64,000 nucleotides of DNA from Myotis daubentonii (GCF_963259705.1 NC_081844.1:37513341-37577340), one strand, 5' to 3'. Positions 10,795 through 21,149 are shown, numbered from the stretch's first letter. Numbers and translations are program-made. Notes: generated by a model not told the origin, from the letters alone.

Positions 10795-11230
10795 CATGGT
10801 TCATTATTCTCCTGCCCCAAACCTTCAATAGCTCCCCTGTGCCAAGAAAGAAAACTCAAACTCCTTACCTTGGCCTGGGCCTCCCTTTTAAATAGCTCAT
10901 GATCTACCTAGTAACCATCCTTGCTGCCCCCCACAGAGCTGCACACCTGCTTCATGCCACAGCCTCAGCAGACCCCTTCCTGCTTCCCAGAGGTTCTCCA
11001 GCCACTGTGCTCATCCCCAGCTGACCTTCTGCCTGGGCCTCTTTCACTGCATATCCACTTCCTTATGTTGTTCTCGCCCTCAAGGCTCAGCCCACTCCTC
11101 AGGCCCCTTTGTCCCTTTCTTTCCCCCAGTTAAAATGTAATCCCTCCTTCCTTCTTCCCGATCATAGTTTCTGCCCTGAATTATTTAGGCTTAAGTGTAT
11201 TGGCCATCCCCAAGGCACGTGGTCCGTGAA
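10795..11230 (+). mobile_element. L2 LINE 3' region
   Basis: Sense L2-type sequence: CCTTCAATAGCTCCCCTGTG, AACTCAAACTCCTTACCTTG, TCTGCCTGGGCCTC, CTCAAGGCTCAGCCCACTCC and the following TTGTCCCTTTC. These are the recurring landmarks of the L2 3' end. It is strongly diverged and no reading frame survives. Confidence 0.65.
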
Positions 11231-12424
11231 AGGCAAACACGTTTTTATTTTGGTGTCCTTTGCCCCCTCACAGGGCATGGGACCACAATTAATGTGAGTT
11301 TCACGGCACTGACTTACCCCGCCTCTCCTCTCTAAGTTGGTTTGGAAGGCTTTCACCAAAGATAAATGCGGACACCCTGGGTGGGCAGTCATCTTAGACT
11401 CACCCATAGAAGCCCTGTCCCCTAGTAAAGAGATGGGGCTACAAGAGCAGAGCAGCTGGGTCTTTCTCCTCTGGACCACCCATTGAAGTGGTACTTCCTC
11501 CATCCCAGCTCTTCAGAGCAACAGCTGCCTGAAGGAAGCTAGGCTGCTGGGCCTTCTCTGGGGATGCAGATAGGGCTCCCTGGCATCAGGCAAAGGAGAC
11601 AAGAAACTCAGAAACAGGCTGCTAGCATGCTCAGACGGTGCTCCACCTCCACCCAGGCCCAGGCCCCAGCCCCAGCAAGGACCTCACCTAGTGATGGAGT
11701 GAGCAGCATGGTGGCTGGCTCTGGCCCACAGGACACAGCTGGCCCAGGCTGGGGGCCATAACCTCACAGGCCCCAGCCGAGCCTGCGCATACAGCCCTTG
11801 CAGGCAAGGCTAATGCGGTTAATTGGTTCCAACCTTCAGCTAAGAGTACAAGCATTGATTGAGCACCCGTGGAGCTCAGAAGCTGTGACCTCTGAGGAGG
11901 CTTCACTTCCTTATAAGCTTGAACCGAGAAAAGAGAAATCCGATCAGAGGTCATGGCGCTCACTTCCCAGCTGGGCCAAAGCACAGCAGAAAGGCAGTGG
12001 GTTATAAATAGTGGAGGATCAACCACTGAAAGATCAATGTCATGGAGGGAAGGCGGCTCCTTTCCCCCCGGTAGGGCCTGGCACACAAGAGCCAGGCCCA
12101 GTTGGAGCAGATGACAGGAGAGGATGAGCCACACTCCTACTCACCCTGGTCCCAGTCCCCTGGCCTCTCAGAAGGGCATGTATCTGCCCTGACTCCTAGA
12201 CATGGGGCCTTGGCAAGGTGGGAATGGGATGGGGGTGGGGGGGGGACTTCAACGAAAGGTCTTGAGAGTTGGGTTTGGGCTCGCAGAGTCAGGGATTGGC
12301 CCCACTTAATGTGATTTAATGCGGGAAGCAGACTCCAGGTGTGCACCCCCCACACCAAGGTCAGAGCCCATTCTCCTGTCATTCATCCATCCATACAAAA
12401 ACCCATCCATCTAGTCATCCAAAT
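11231..12424. other. Unique sequence, no gene recognised
   Basis: About 1.2 kb with no recognised repeat family and no supported exon. A short G-run lies at 12232-12245. Confidence 0.4.
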
Positions 12425-12429
12425 AGCTA

Positions 12430-12600
12430 GTCATTCAAGAATATAGTCAATAACATCATAATAACTAAGTATGGGGCCAAGTAGGTACTTGAAATATCAA
12501 GGGACACTCTGTAAAGTACATCGTTGTCTAATCATTATGCTGCACATGAGAAACTAATACAAAATAATATTGAAGGTAAACTGTAATTGAAAAAATTAAA
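12430..12600 (+). mobile_element. L1 3' end
   Basis: The terminal part of an L1 3' UTR: ACATCATAATAACTAAGTAT, GGGCCAAGTAGGTACTTG, TCTAATCATTATGCTGCACA, GAAACTAATACAAAATAATA and the end ACTGTAATTGAAAAAATTAA. Heavily 5' truncated. Confidence 0.7.
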
Positions 12601-12604
12601 GAAT

Positions 12605-12985
12605 TAACTTGGCATATTAGAATTGAGTCCCTACTCTGTGCCAAGCCCAGTGCTAAGCTCTCTGTGACCTCCTTGTAAAGTGGAGAGTTCTACTGGCACT
12701 TTACAGGGCATCTGTGAGAATCAATGAGAACACAAATGCCAGTGTGCTCTCCACCAGGGAAGGGGTAGGCACATGCCCCGGGGTGTGGCCTGGATAGGGA
12801 TAAAACCTGTGGGAACTTCTAGGACAGGAACTTCCAGCCCCTAAAGAACTCCTGACTTGCAATCCCAGCCAAGGAGCCCTTGATTGACATTAATGGACTA
12901 ATTTCTCAGGCCAACTTTGTACTTTCTCCTAATTTGAGGATTTTAGAATATACTCAAGACCTTTACAAAAGTATGCTTCCCCAAA
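12605..12985. other. Mostly unique, with a MIR/L2-like scrap
   Basis: The stretch CCCTACTCTGTGCCAAGCCC (12631-12650) resembles the antisense tail of MIR/L2. The rest is unrecognised. Confidence 0.35.
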
Positions 12986-13165
12986 ACTTGCTGTATGACC
13001 TTAAGCAAGTCAGTTAATCTGTGTGCCAGTATTCTCATCTGTAAAATGGGGATAATAAGAGTATCTTATAGGACTTCTGTAAGGATCTGAAGAGTTAATA
13101 TTTGTGATGTGCTTAGAATGGTGACTGGCACACAGTAGGTACTATGTAAGGGTGAGCTACATATG
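12985..13165 (+). mobile_element. MIR SINE
   Basis: Sense MIR: GTATGACCTTAAGCAAGTCA, CTCATCTGTAAAATGGGGAT, AATAAGAG, AAGGATCTGAAGAGTTAATA, and a GCACACAGTAGG tail. Confidence 0.85.
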
Positions 13166-13289
13166 ACCATGATGCTATCTGCTGGTGGGAAATGAGGATT
13201 CAGGCTAGCCTGTTACAAAGGACCTTGGGGGGCCTACTGGACAAATGCTTCTGGCTTAAAGACACACTGAGCCACAGTCTCCCTAGGCC

Positions 13290-13500
13290 CGTGGTCGGCA
13301 AACTGGGCTCGCGAGTCACGTGCGGCTCTTTGGCCCTTTGAGTGTGGCTCTTCCTAAGCCTTAGGAGTACCCTAATTAAGTTAATAATAATGTACCTACC
13401 TATATAGTTTAAGTTTAAAAAATTTGGCTCTCAAAAGAAATTTCAATCGTTGTACTGTTGATATTTGGCTCTGTTGACTAATGAGTTTGCCAACCACTGC
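13290..13500. mobile_element. Non-autonomous hAT element
   Basis: The left end is CGTGGTCGGCAAACT. The right end is GAGTTTGCCAACCACTG, so the termini are inverted repeats of the CAGTGGTTGGCAAACT type. A GTGGCTCT/TTTGGCTCT motif recurs inside. Sequence CCTAGGCC occurs at 13282-13289 and again at 13504-13511, which suggests an 8-bp duplication with a small boundary shift. Confidence 0.75.
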
Positions 13501-13506
13501 GGGCCT

Positions 13507-13900
13507 AGGCCTTTACCCACCTTCATACAGCAGCTTCTTTGGGGAGAGACTTGGGGCTTTTCTTATAAATTCATCCTATAGACTCTGTGTTCTAAGACTT
13601 TTTAGTCTCTGAGAGAAGACACTACAGAATTTCATAGGGGAAGGAGAAGTGAATAAAGAACCCTGTCTTTCCTTTTCCTACAATCAGGTGGGTGACGAGG
13701 TTGGACTTTCATTGTGATAAGGAGGGGAAGAATAAGGCATGCAGCTAAAAGTTTCTAATGCTGCAGGCTTCCATTAGATTCCATCAGATTAAGGATGCTC
13801 TTAATATACAAACCTGTGGGCACAGGCACTGCCTTGTTTAAGTAATGGTTCCCTCTCATAACACAAATATTAATCGATAGTTATTTACGTCTTCAGAGCT
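13507..13900. other. Unique sequence, no gene recognised
   Basis: No repeat or exon recognised. Confidence 0.4.
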
Positions 13901-14040
13901 CAGCGCAATTCATAGTAGCTTCTAGCCTTCTGCCCCTCTCAAGTAGAAAACAGCCCCAGCTTACAAAGTGAGAGGAAGCTGTGATGAGGAGCCCAAGGTC
14001 ACATAGGGTCACAAGGTCACAAAAGCTCCAAAATCCACGG
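13900..14040 (-). mobile_element. MIR-like fragment, antisense
   Basis: GCCCCAGCTTACAAAGTGAG and GCCCAAGGTCACATAGGG match the antisense MIR core in order. Very diverged. Confidence 0.4.
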
Positions 14041-14119
14041 AGACTGTTGTTAAGAACATCAGAGTTTAAAACTGCTATAAATTCTTGGTCCGGCTGTATT
14101 TTTTATTCCAAAGAACAAC

Positions 14120-14336
14120 CAGCCTGGCTGGCATGGCTCAGTGGTTGAGCATTGACCTATGAACCAGGAGGTCATGACTCAATTCCTGGTCAGGGCACAT
14201 GCCAGGGTTGCAGGCTCGATCCCCAATAGAGGGCGTGCAGGAGGAAGCCAATCAATGATTCTCTCTCATCATTGATGTTTCTATCTCTATCCCTCTCCCA
14301 TCCTCTCTGAAATCAATAACTATATATATATTTTAT
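14120..14336 (+). mobile_element. VES SINE
   Basis: Sense copy with TGGCTCAGTGGTTGAGCATT (A box), a B-box region, CCCCAATAGAGGGCGTGCAG at 14221-14240, the CTCTCATCATTGATG block and a (TA)n-rich tail. It is flanked by AAAGAACAAC on both sides (about 14110-14119 and 14338-14347). Confidence 0.92.
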
Positions 14337-14399
14337 AAAAAGAACAACTAATCAGAGCCTCAGATCTTCCTTCCTTGCTTACTGCTCATTCCACTAGGC

Positions 14400-14708
14400 C
14401 AGCGGTTCTCAACCTGTGGGTTGCGACCCCTTGGGGGTCGAACGACCCTTTCACAGGGGTCACCTAAGACCATCAGAAAACACATATATAATTACATATT
14501 GTTTTGTGATGAATCACTATGCTTTAATTATGTTCAATTTGTAACAATGAAAATACATCCTGCATATCAGATATTTACATTACGATTCATAACAGTAGCA
14601 AAATTACAGTTATGAAGTAGCAACAAAAATAATTTTTTGGTTGGGGGTCACCACAACATGAGGAACGGTATTAAGGGGTTGTGGCATTAAGAAGGTTGAG
14701 AACCACTG
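14400..14708. mobile_element. Non-autonomous hAT (URR1-like)
   Basis: Termini CAGCGGTTCTCAACC on the left and GGTTGAGAACCACTG on the right are near-perfect inverted repeats. Inside are GTTGCGACCCC with a GGGGTCG palindrome and TTACGATTCATAACAGTAGC. This arrangement matches the hAT-Charlie short elements known as URR1 in rodents and related copies in other mammals. An exact 8-bp target duplication, CACTAGGC, lies at 14392-14399 and 14709-14716, so the boundaries are exact. Confidence 0.92.
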
Positions 14709-14759
14709 CACTAGGCTAAGACTGAACTAGCCCTTAGAGAGATACCTATGTGATAAGAC

Positions 14760-15054
14760 ATACTCTGCCCTCAAGGAGCTCTTAGGGTGCGTCTGTCTCC
14801 TTGAACTTGGCTTTATTCCATATAGATCTCTTTCTTCCTGCCTGCCTCCCTCGCCACCTTTATCACTGGCTGCTTCTGTGTTCCCAGCAACATTGGCTTA
14901 GCCCCTGCCTCCAGCTGAACACTGGATTGGACACTGCAGAAAACAAAGAAAAGGAAATAAAGCTACTGACCTCACGGAGTCTACAGCCCACTGGGGAACT
15001 TTCAAGGAATGTAACCAAAATGGCCCTGGAAACCTTGCATCCACAGGCAGTACG
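14760..15054. other. Unique or very diverged L2-like sequence
   Basis: The block GGACACTGCAGAAAACAAAG through AGTCTACAGCCCACTGGGG resembles the antisense L2 3' region, but weakly. No exon recognised. Confidence 0.35.
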
Positions 15055-15062
15055 CCCTAGAC

Positions 15063-15275
15063 CAGGGGTGGGCCAACTTTTTGACTCGAGGGCCACAATG
15101 GGTTCTTAAACTGGACCGGAGGGCCGGAACAAAAGCATGGATGGAGTGTTTGTGTGAACTAATATAAATTCAAAGTAAACATCATTACATAAAAGGGTAC
15201 GGTCTTTTTTTTTTTAGTTTTATTCATTTCAAATGGGCCGGATCCGGCCTGCAGGCCGTAGTTTGCCCACGGCTG
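15063..15275. mobile_element. Non-autonomous hAT element
   Basis: The left end CAGGGGTGGGCCAACTTTTT pairs with the right end GTAGTTTGCCCACGGCTG as an inverted repeat. Next in are GGGCCACAATGGG and TGGGCCGGATCCGGCCTGC, giving palindromic sub-ends. An exact 8-bp duplication, CCCTAGAC, lies at 15055-15062 and 15276-15283. Confidence 0.92.
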
Positions 15276-15283
15276 CCCTAGAC

Positions 15284-15595
15284 AGACAGGCTCCTGTCTT
15301 AATGAGTCCAACCCTTCTCACTCATGTGATCATGACAGGTAATGGACAGAGGGGCCATAAGCCCAAGCAATCTAGGAAAAGGTGCTGTAGAACAGCGTTC
15401 CCATGAGCACACCTGGGGAAGACCTGCAGGTCATGACCAGCCTACATTACCATGACTGGCCATCACTAGGAGAAGCAGCAGCTTTAAATGTGGACACAGG
15501 TGTTTCTGTTCAGCATGCAGTGAACCCAACACCCTTGTGATAAGAAGTGGCCAAGATGTCCTGTTGGATCCAAGGCAAAGGGTCCATGCCAAGTA
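15284..15595. other. Unique sequence, no gene recognised
   Basis: No repeat or exon recognised. Confidence 0.4.
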
Positions 15596-15665
15596 CAGCT
15601 CCAATTTGTCCAAATTCCAGGCCAAAGGCTCAGGCTCAGCCTCTGATATTAGGCAAACACCGAAA
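15596..15665 (+). repeat. Local direct repeat, copy A (unclassified)
   Basis: The 53-bp core from CAGCTCCAATTTGT to GCCTCTGAT recurs at 16209 with about five mismatches, and similarity fades over the next 20 bp. I do not recognise the family. It could be part of an interspersed LTR or DNA element present twice. Confidence 0.7.
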
Positions 15666-15769
15666 GTCGGGTCCTGATGCAGTGCATGAAACAATGGCTG
15701 TATCAAAATGCCAAACTCAGTCTTCAATCAAGGGATGAAGTGGGCGGTGGGAGCCGAGGAGACCCATGT

Positions 15770-15905
15770 GCCATGTTCTTCAGTCCTTACAACTACATCT
15801 AAGCTTGATTGTTCCTGTTTTACAGATACCAAAACTGAGGCTCAGAGGGATTATTTTGCCCCAGGCTCTGCAATTGGTAAGTGGTAGAACCAAGATCCAA
15901 GTTGT
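15770..15905 (-). mobile_element. MIR SINE fragment
   Basis: Antisense MIR: CCTGTTTTACAGATACCAAA, CTGAGGCTCAGAGGGATTAT, GCCCCAGGCTCTGCAATTGG, AAGTGGTAGAACCAAGATCC. Confidence 0.75.
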
Positions 15906-16208
15906 TTTTTCTCCTAAAGCTTGGGCTTTTGTAACTATACTATGCAACCGACAAAAATAGAGAGATCATTTCCATTTCTATATTTGTTATGAATAATTAA
16001 TTAATCAATATTTAATTCATCAGGCACCTTTTAAGCATCCTCAGTGTCCTAGGGCTACAGCTAGGCATCTCCAACCTGGGGCTCCTTGGATTTGGGCTCC
16101 TGCATTCCAGGTGCACTGGGAGAAAGTGTCACCCCTCCCTTCCCTTTCCATGCACAGCGGCGTTGATGCTGACAGTAAGCGCTCCCAGTTACCCCGCTGA
16201 GGCGATTT

Positions 16209-16282
16209 CAGCTCCAATTTGTTCAAACTCCAGACCAAAGGCTCAGACTCGGCCTCTGATGTGCTGAACAAAAACCAGAGAC
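16209..16282 (+). repeat. Local direct repeat, copy B (unclassified)
   Basis: Second copy of the unit at 15596, in the same orientation 613 bp downstream. About 48 of 53 core bases are identical. Confidence 0.7.
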
Positions 16283-17257
16283 GGAACTTGTCTCAATCAG
16301 TGAGTCAGGGCTGGCAGTGAGAAAGTGCTGGGGCGGAAGGAAGGACTTCTCACCCTCCCAGCACGGTGTCCCCATTTCTCTCCACTGTGCAGCCCCCACA
16401 CTTCCACCCTCGCCACCACCCCAGGTCGCTGCTGCAGACCCCGACCCACTCCACTCTGCCTCCTTGGTGGCTGGTGCTCCTCACAGGCTCCTGGAAGGCC
16501 TTTGATACCACTGTCCATAGGCCACAGTTAAAAAAACACTGCAGGGGGCAGGGGGTGGATGCCTAGGCTGGGGCGGAGGAGTGTGGATTACTTTCTAAAG
16601 AGATGCTTTCCATCCTAAAACCTAAGATGGTCCCTTGAGAGTGGGGGTGGGGGGAGGAGCATAAAGATCTATTAGCCCTCTCCGCCCCTCTATTTCGGGT
16701 TGAGGAATCCCATACCCAGAGACGGCCTATGCCTTCAGTATCTATTAAAGCCTCTTTCTTTCCGTTAGTGTTTTCCCAAAGGTGTCCTCTGCACAGACGC
16801 CTCCCTTCCTCCAGGTGAGAATTAGTCCCCTGACTGCACTGCCTGGAGCTTGCTGTCCCTCCCAAGGAACTTGGGTCACCTTATATCTCTCTTCATTTCC
16901 GAGGCACACTGTCTTTCCCCAGGTGGGTGGGTAGGGAGACGGGGACACTTGTGGAAGGAGAACTTAAAACTTCACAAGAAGAATAGGGTGGGGAGAATCC
17001 TGATTGCAAATGAGCCGAGGAAAGCCCTTGTAACTGTACCTTCACCTGCATCACAACAAGCACATTACAACATAGGCAGACAGTCCTCTCAAAGACGTCC
17101 TACACATCTAAAGTCGCCACCCTACATAGCGTACAGTTCACCTCCAATTCCCACCCTTTGCTTCTTCACAGAAGCAGTAGAGGAATTCCCTCTCCCGTAG
17201 TTTTAAATGAAATGATAATAAGTTATTTTTGCCTTGTTGCCGACAGCATGCGTATTA

Positions 17258-17258
<1 letters not shown>
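16283..17258. other. Unique sequence, no gene recognised
   Basis: Nearly 1 kb with no recognised repeat or exon. Short C-rich and G-rich stretches only. Confidence 0.4.

Positions 17259-17260
<2 letters not shown>

Positions 17261-17308
<48 letters not shown>
17261..17308 (+). repeat. (GT)n microsatellite
   Basis: About 24 uninterrupted TG units. Confidence 0.97.
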
Positions 17309-17309
<1 letters not shown>

Positions 17310-17394
17310 TTCTCCATCCAAATGTTTACTTCTTTTCTGGTTTCATGACTTTGGGTTGTTGACGCCTATTGTGCCCCTCCCTGCCCCAGCAGCC

Positions 17395-17600
17395 TCTGCC
17401 CACCTGAGTGACCTGGGACAAGTTACCCAACCTCTGAGTCTGTAACCTCATCAGTGAAATAGGGACCCATGTTGGAGGGGGGCACCAAGAATTAAAGAAA
17501 GCGATCCATCCAGGTGAAACGCTTAGTAAAGTGTCTGGCAGATAATAAGTGTTCGATAAGTGGTAGCATGAGTTTTCATCATTGCTATTAATGAATTCAA
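17395..17600 (+). mobile_element. MIR SINE
   Basis: Sense MIR: GTGACCTGGGACAAGTTACC, CAACCTCTGAGTCTGTAACC, AGTGAAATAGGGACCC, the GTCTGGCAGATAATAAGTG block and the CATCATTGCTATTAATG tail. Confidence 0.75.
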
Positions 17601-18424
17601 ATATTGCTCCCTGGCATGGATGTGGCTGGCCTCGGCTTCTGCTTCGTGCCTTGATGGCTCAACGACTTCATCCACTCCCACACCAGCACTATCTGTCCAC
17701 GAGGCCAAATCAACAGACTTCCTTCAGGCGCCCCCCACTTCCATCACCTGCTGAAAGGTGCCTTCTCTCCTGGCCCCATGGTGCAGCAGTCTAGAATCGA
17801 TGCCTCTTAAAGAGACAGTACAGATGAGTAGACGGCTACAAAGGGGAGGAAGTTGTGAGCCCTGGGAACACCCAGAAATGAACTGTCCTCATTCCCAGGG
17901 CTGCAGGCATGTCCTGGGTTGAGGCAGCAACCGTGAATGGCCTGGTCACATGGTCACCACTATGCTGCTGAAAGCCTACTCTCCAGCGTGGTTGTCTCTG
18001 AGTCCCTGTGGATCCAAAGCCTGCAGGAGGGGTCAGGGGTGAGATTTCCCCAGGATGGGGGCTCTGACATAAACAGGGAGAATAAGGTGCTCCCATCCCC
18101 CACCCCTCACCCTCAGGAGGCCCTTGAGCTGATCAGAATGTGTCACGCGGGATGAGAAAGAATTTATTTCATCAGAAGTTCAAATGCCTGTGACAAATTT
18201 CCAGACACTTTTGTTCCGGCCTCATCTCCCAAACACACACCCGTGTGCCGGAACCCTGCGCTCACCTCAGCCAGATCCACGTCCGCTGGAATAAAAACTT
18301 CAATTCAGTGGCTACATTTGATGTCCCTGCTGCCTTTCAACACGTTTTTACATAATCTGACTTTAGAGCCTTTTCTTTATAATATGCTTCTCTTCTAAGA
18401 GGAACCGATACTTTGCTTGATGGA
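17601..18424. other. Unique sequence, no gene recognised
   Basis: No repeat or exon recognised. Confidence 0.4.
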
Positions 18425-18640
18425 GCCTATTCATAAAACGCCTATTGGATACCTGCTAGGGCCAGCTCGGAGCTAGACACTTGGGGTGCAAGGGGGCGTT
18501 GGTGGGATAGAAGGATGCTGGAGACACATCTTTTCCCTCCGAGAACTTAGAGTCAGGGCAGCACTGGGGGAGATAGAGATTCACGCAACTAATCCGAACG
18601 CATGCCAGGCTGGTAAGTGCTCTGAAAGAGGTGAACACAA
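18425..18640 (-). mobile_element. L2-like 3' end, antisense
   Basis: Landmarks in the expected antisense order: AACGCCTATTGGATACCTGC, GAGCTAGACACTTGGGG, GAGAACTTAGAGTCAGGGC and GGTAAGTGCTCTGAAAGAGG. Strongly diverged. Confidence 0.45.
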
Positions 18641-19098
18641 ATTGCTTGGGGAACAAAAGACTAATTCCCGTGTTTGCATGAGCCTGTGATTGCAAACTCT
18701 CGAATTCATGGGTTAGAATTTATGAATATACAATTGTGGCACATGAAATAAAGCTCTCGATCTAATAATACTAATACACGCTAGATAGAGTGTGACCTGA
18801 TGAGTAATTAGTGAAGCTCTGGGGTGTGATATTGTTATTCCCACTTGTAGAGGGAGAAGTAGAAACTGCCTATATTTATAAACCAGCTGCGCTCTCCACT
18901 ATGGCAGCATCTGGCCACATGTGGCTAGTGAGCACTGCGAACGTGTCTGGTCTGAAATGAAGTGTGCTGTGTTAACCACACCAGATATCAAAGTCTTAGT
19001 ACAAAAATGTAAACATCCCATGAATACATGTTATATTGATTATATGTTTAGTTGACAATATTTATATATATATTGGGCTAAATAAAACATTATATATT

Positions 19099-19452
19099 CA
19101 GGGGTGAGCAAAAAGTACGTTTACTGTGCCATGCTTTTTTTCTTTTAATATATATTTTTATTAATTTCAGAAAGGAAGAAAGAGGGAGAGAGACATCAAT
19201 GGTGAAAGAGAATCACTGATCAGTTGCCTCTTGCACGCCCCACACTGGGGATAGAGCCCACAACCCAGGCATGTGCCCTGACCAGGAATCAAACTAGTGA
19301 TCTTTGGGTTCATGGGACGATGCTTAACCAACGGAGCCACTCTGGCCAAGCAATTGTAACATTGTTTTGAGTTAATAAAGCTATTGTAATAATCATAACC
19401 TGCATGTGTTTTTCCATATGAACAACTGTAAACCTACTTTTGCCCAACCCTG
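19099..19452. mobile_element. mariner-type MITE carrying a VES SINE
   Basis: The left end CAGGGGTGAGCAAAAAGTAC and the right end GTAGGTTTACAG-type repeat (on the + strand CTGTAAACCTACTTTTGCCC, then AACCCTG) are inverted repeats shared with the mariner at 20745. TA follows the right end at 19453-19454. The interior holds no transposase and is interrupted by a reverse VES SINE. Confidence 0.8.
19131..19349 (-). mobile_element. VES SINE inside the mariner
   Basis: Reverse copy starting with a T-rich tail and AATATATATTTTTATTAAT, then the purine-rich stretch, GTTGCCTCTTGCACGCCCCA, and on the right the tRNA-like head reading GGCCAGAGTGGCTCCGTTGG on the minus strand. Confidence 0.85.
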
Positions 19453-19497
19453 TATGTTATTAAAATTAATTTTACCTACTTGTTTTTATGTTTTTGG

Positions 19498-19668
19498 TTT
19501 TTAAAAATTTTTTATTTATTGATTTAAGAGAGAGAAATATGGAGTTGTTGTTCTAATTATTTATGCATTCATTGGTTGATGCTTGTATATGCCTTGACCC
19601 TGGGTCAAACCCACAACCTTGAAGTATCAGGATGACACTCTAACCAACTGAGCTACCTGGTCAGGGCC
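19498..19668 (-). mobile_element. Older tRNA-derived SINE
   Basis: A reverse tRNA SINE whose head reads GCCCTGACCAGGTAGCTCAG on the minus strand. The body differs from VES: TGCATTCATTGGTTGATGCT and TGGGTCAAACCCACAACCTT. It is flanked by TATGTTTTT on both sides. It may be an older chiropteran or laurasiatherian tRNA SINE family. Confidence 0.75.
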
Positions 19669-19769
19669 TGTGTATGTTTTTGAATGTGGCTATTAGAAAA
19701 TGTAAAATTCCCAAAGTGGCTGGCATTTGCGGCCCACGTTATATTTCTATTGGCCAGCATGAATCTAGA

Positions 19770-19920
19770 GCATTCATATCCACTTTATCATTTAATTTTA
19801 ATTCTCAGCACAATTCTATAAATAGGCATGAGCCCCATTTTAAAGATAAGCTAACTAAGGCTCAGAGAAGTGTGAACTGACCCAGGTCACAGCACATTAG
19901 CAACTCATCTGTGTTTGTGG
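19770..19920 (-). mobile_element. MIR SINE fragment
   Basis: Antisense MIR: TCTCAGCACAATTCTATAAA, CCCATTTTAAAGATAAGC, AAGGCTCAGAGAAGTGTGAA, CCCAGGTCACAGCACA. Confidence 0.7.
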
Positions 19921-20309
19921 TTCAAGGTCTCATCTGCTTTCTCACCTGTAACATGGAGCTCACACCTCCCTGAAGTTGTGTAGTAAGAACAGAGGAGAAT
20001 ATGTGCTCGGCTTTCAAGTGGGGACAGTCACATATCCCGCATCCTCAAAATAACCCCCCCATCCAGGGCCCCAGTTACAGCTCCTGAGGCTGGGCTGGGA
20101 GCCCCCACCTCAAATGGCCTGCTGCTCCCCCTGTGGCAGCCCCTGAGTGTCTGGCATATGAATGATAGGAGCAGCTCCTGGGGGCAGAGGCACTTCCTCC
20201 TCCCTGTATGTCCTGTGCTCAATGCTGCAGCCCCTGAACAGTCAATACACAAATGATTGCTCAGTCAATTCACTATTTGAAACGAGGATTGGGCTTCTGT
20301 GTAGCCACA
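19921..20309. other. Unique sequence, no gene recognised
   Basis: No repeat or exon recognised. Confidence 0.4.
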
Positions 20310-20744
20310 TTACTTTTTAAAAATAACAGACTTTGTTTTGTGGAGTAGTTTTAGGTTCCCTACAAAACTAAGTGGAAGGTACAGGGAGTTCCCATATACT
20401 CCATGTCTCCCCCAACCTCCAACCACACACATAGCCTCCCCCACTATCAACACCCCCATCAGAGAGCTACATTTGTTACAATGGGTGACCCTACACTGAC
20501 CCATCATTATCACCCAGAGGCCACAGTTTACACTGGCATTCCCTAGGTGTTATGTGTCCTATGGGTTTGGACAAATGTACAATGACATGCAACCACCATT
20601 ACAGTATCATACAGAATAGCTTCACTGCCCTAAACATCCTCTGTGCCCCACCTTTTTATCCCTCACTCCCCCTAACCTCTGACCTTTCTATTGCTTCCAT
20701 AGTTTTACCTTTCCAAAATGTCATTTAGTTAGAATCAAACAATA

Positions 20745-21149
20745 CAGGGTGCAGCAAAAGTAGGTGTACAGTCGTAAGTACTTGAAACACAGTTTATTCT
20801 TATATTGGTATTTATTAATTATTATAGTACTAGAGGCCCAATGTACGAAGATTCATGCAATGGGCCTTCCTTCCCCTGCTGCTGGCACCGCCTTTGCTCC
20901 AGCCTGGAGCCGCCTTTCTGCCTTCCCACACTGCCCAGAGGCCCAGAGTGGCTGGGGTGGTGTGGAACGCCCCCAGCCACTTGGTGCCTACGTATGCAAA
21001 TTAACCCACCATCTTTGTTGGGTTAATTTGCATATTCACTCCTGATTGGCTGGTGGGCATCAAGAAGGTATGGTCAATTTGCATCTTTCTCTTTTATTAG
21101 TGTAGATTATCCATGCAAACAACTGTGAACCTACTTTTGCCCCACCCTG
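20745..21149. mobile_element. mariner-type MITE
   Basis: The left end CAGGGTGCAGCAAAAGTAGG and the right end (complement CAGGGTGGGGCAAAAGTAGG) are inverted repeats differing at few sites. TA duplications lie at 20743-20744 and 21150-21151. There is no transposase frame. The internal AT-rich sequence is interrupted by a Helitron. Confidence 0.88.
20830..21106 (-). mobile_element. Short non-autonomous Helitron (HeliBat-like)
   Basis: On the minus strand it starts TCTACACTAATAAAAGAG and ends in CTAG, preceded by an imperfect hairpin (TGCATGAATCTTCGTACA) and GGGCCT. It sits between A and T without target duplication. These are the Helitron hallmarks: 5' TC, 3' hairpin plus CTRR, AT target. Internal CAGCCAATCAGGAGTGAATA and GCAAATTAACCC also occur in the short Helitrons of vesper bats. 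No Rep/helicase coding capacity. Confidence 0.85.

Larger units (their letters stand above)
18888..19760 (+). mobile_element. Charlie-like hAT element, interrupted by later insertions
   Basis: The first segment (18888-19098) has GGCCACATGTGGCTAGTGAG, CACACCAGATATCAAAG and TATATTGGGCTAAATAAAAC. The middle (19455-19495) has ATTAAAATTAATTTTACCTA. The last (19670-19760) has GAATGTGGCTATTAGAAAAT and TTATATTTCTATTGGCCAGC. Together they form one non-autonomous hAT element that also occurs, in opposite orientation, at 60320-60696. It has been split by a mariner (with a SINE inside) and by a second SINE. Confidence 0.75.
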
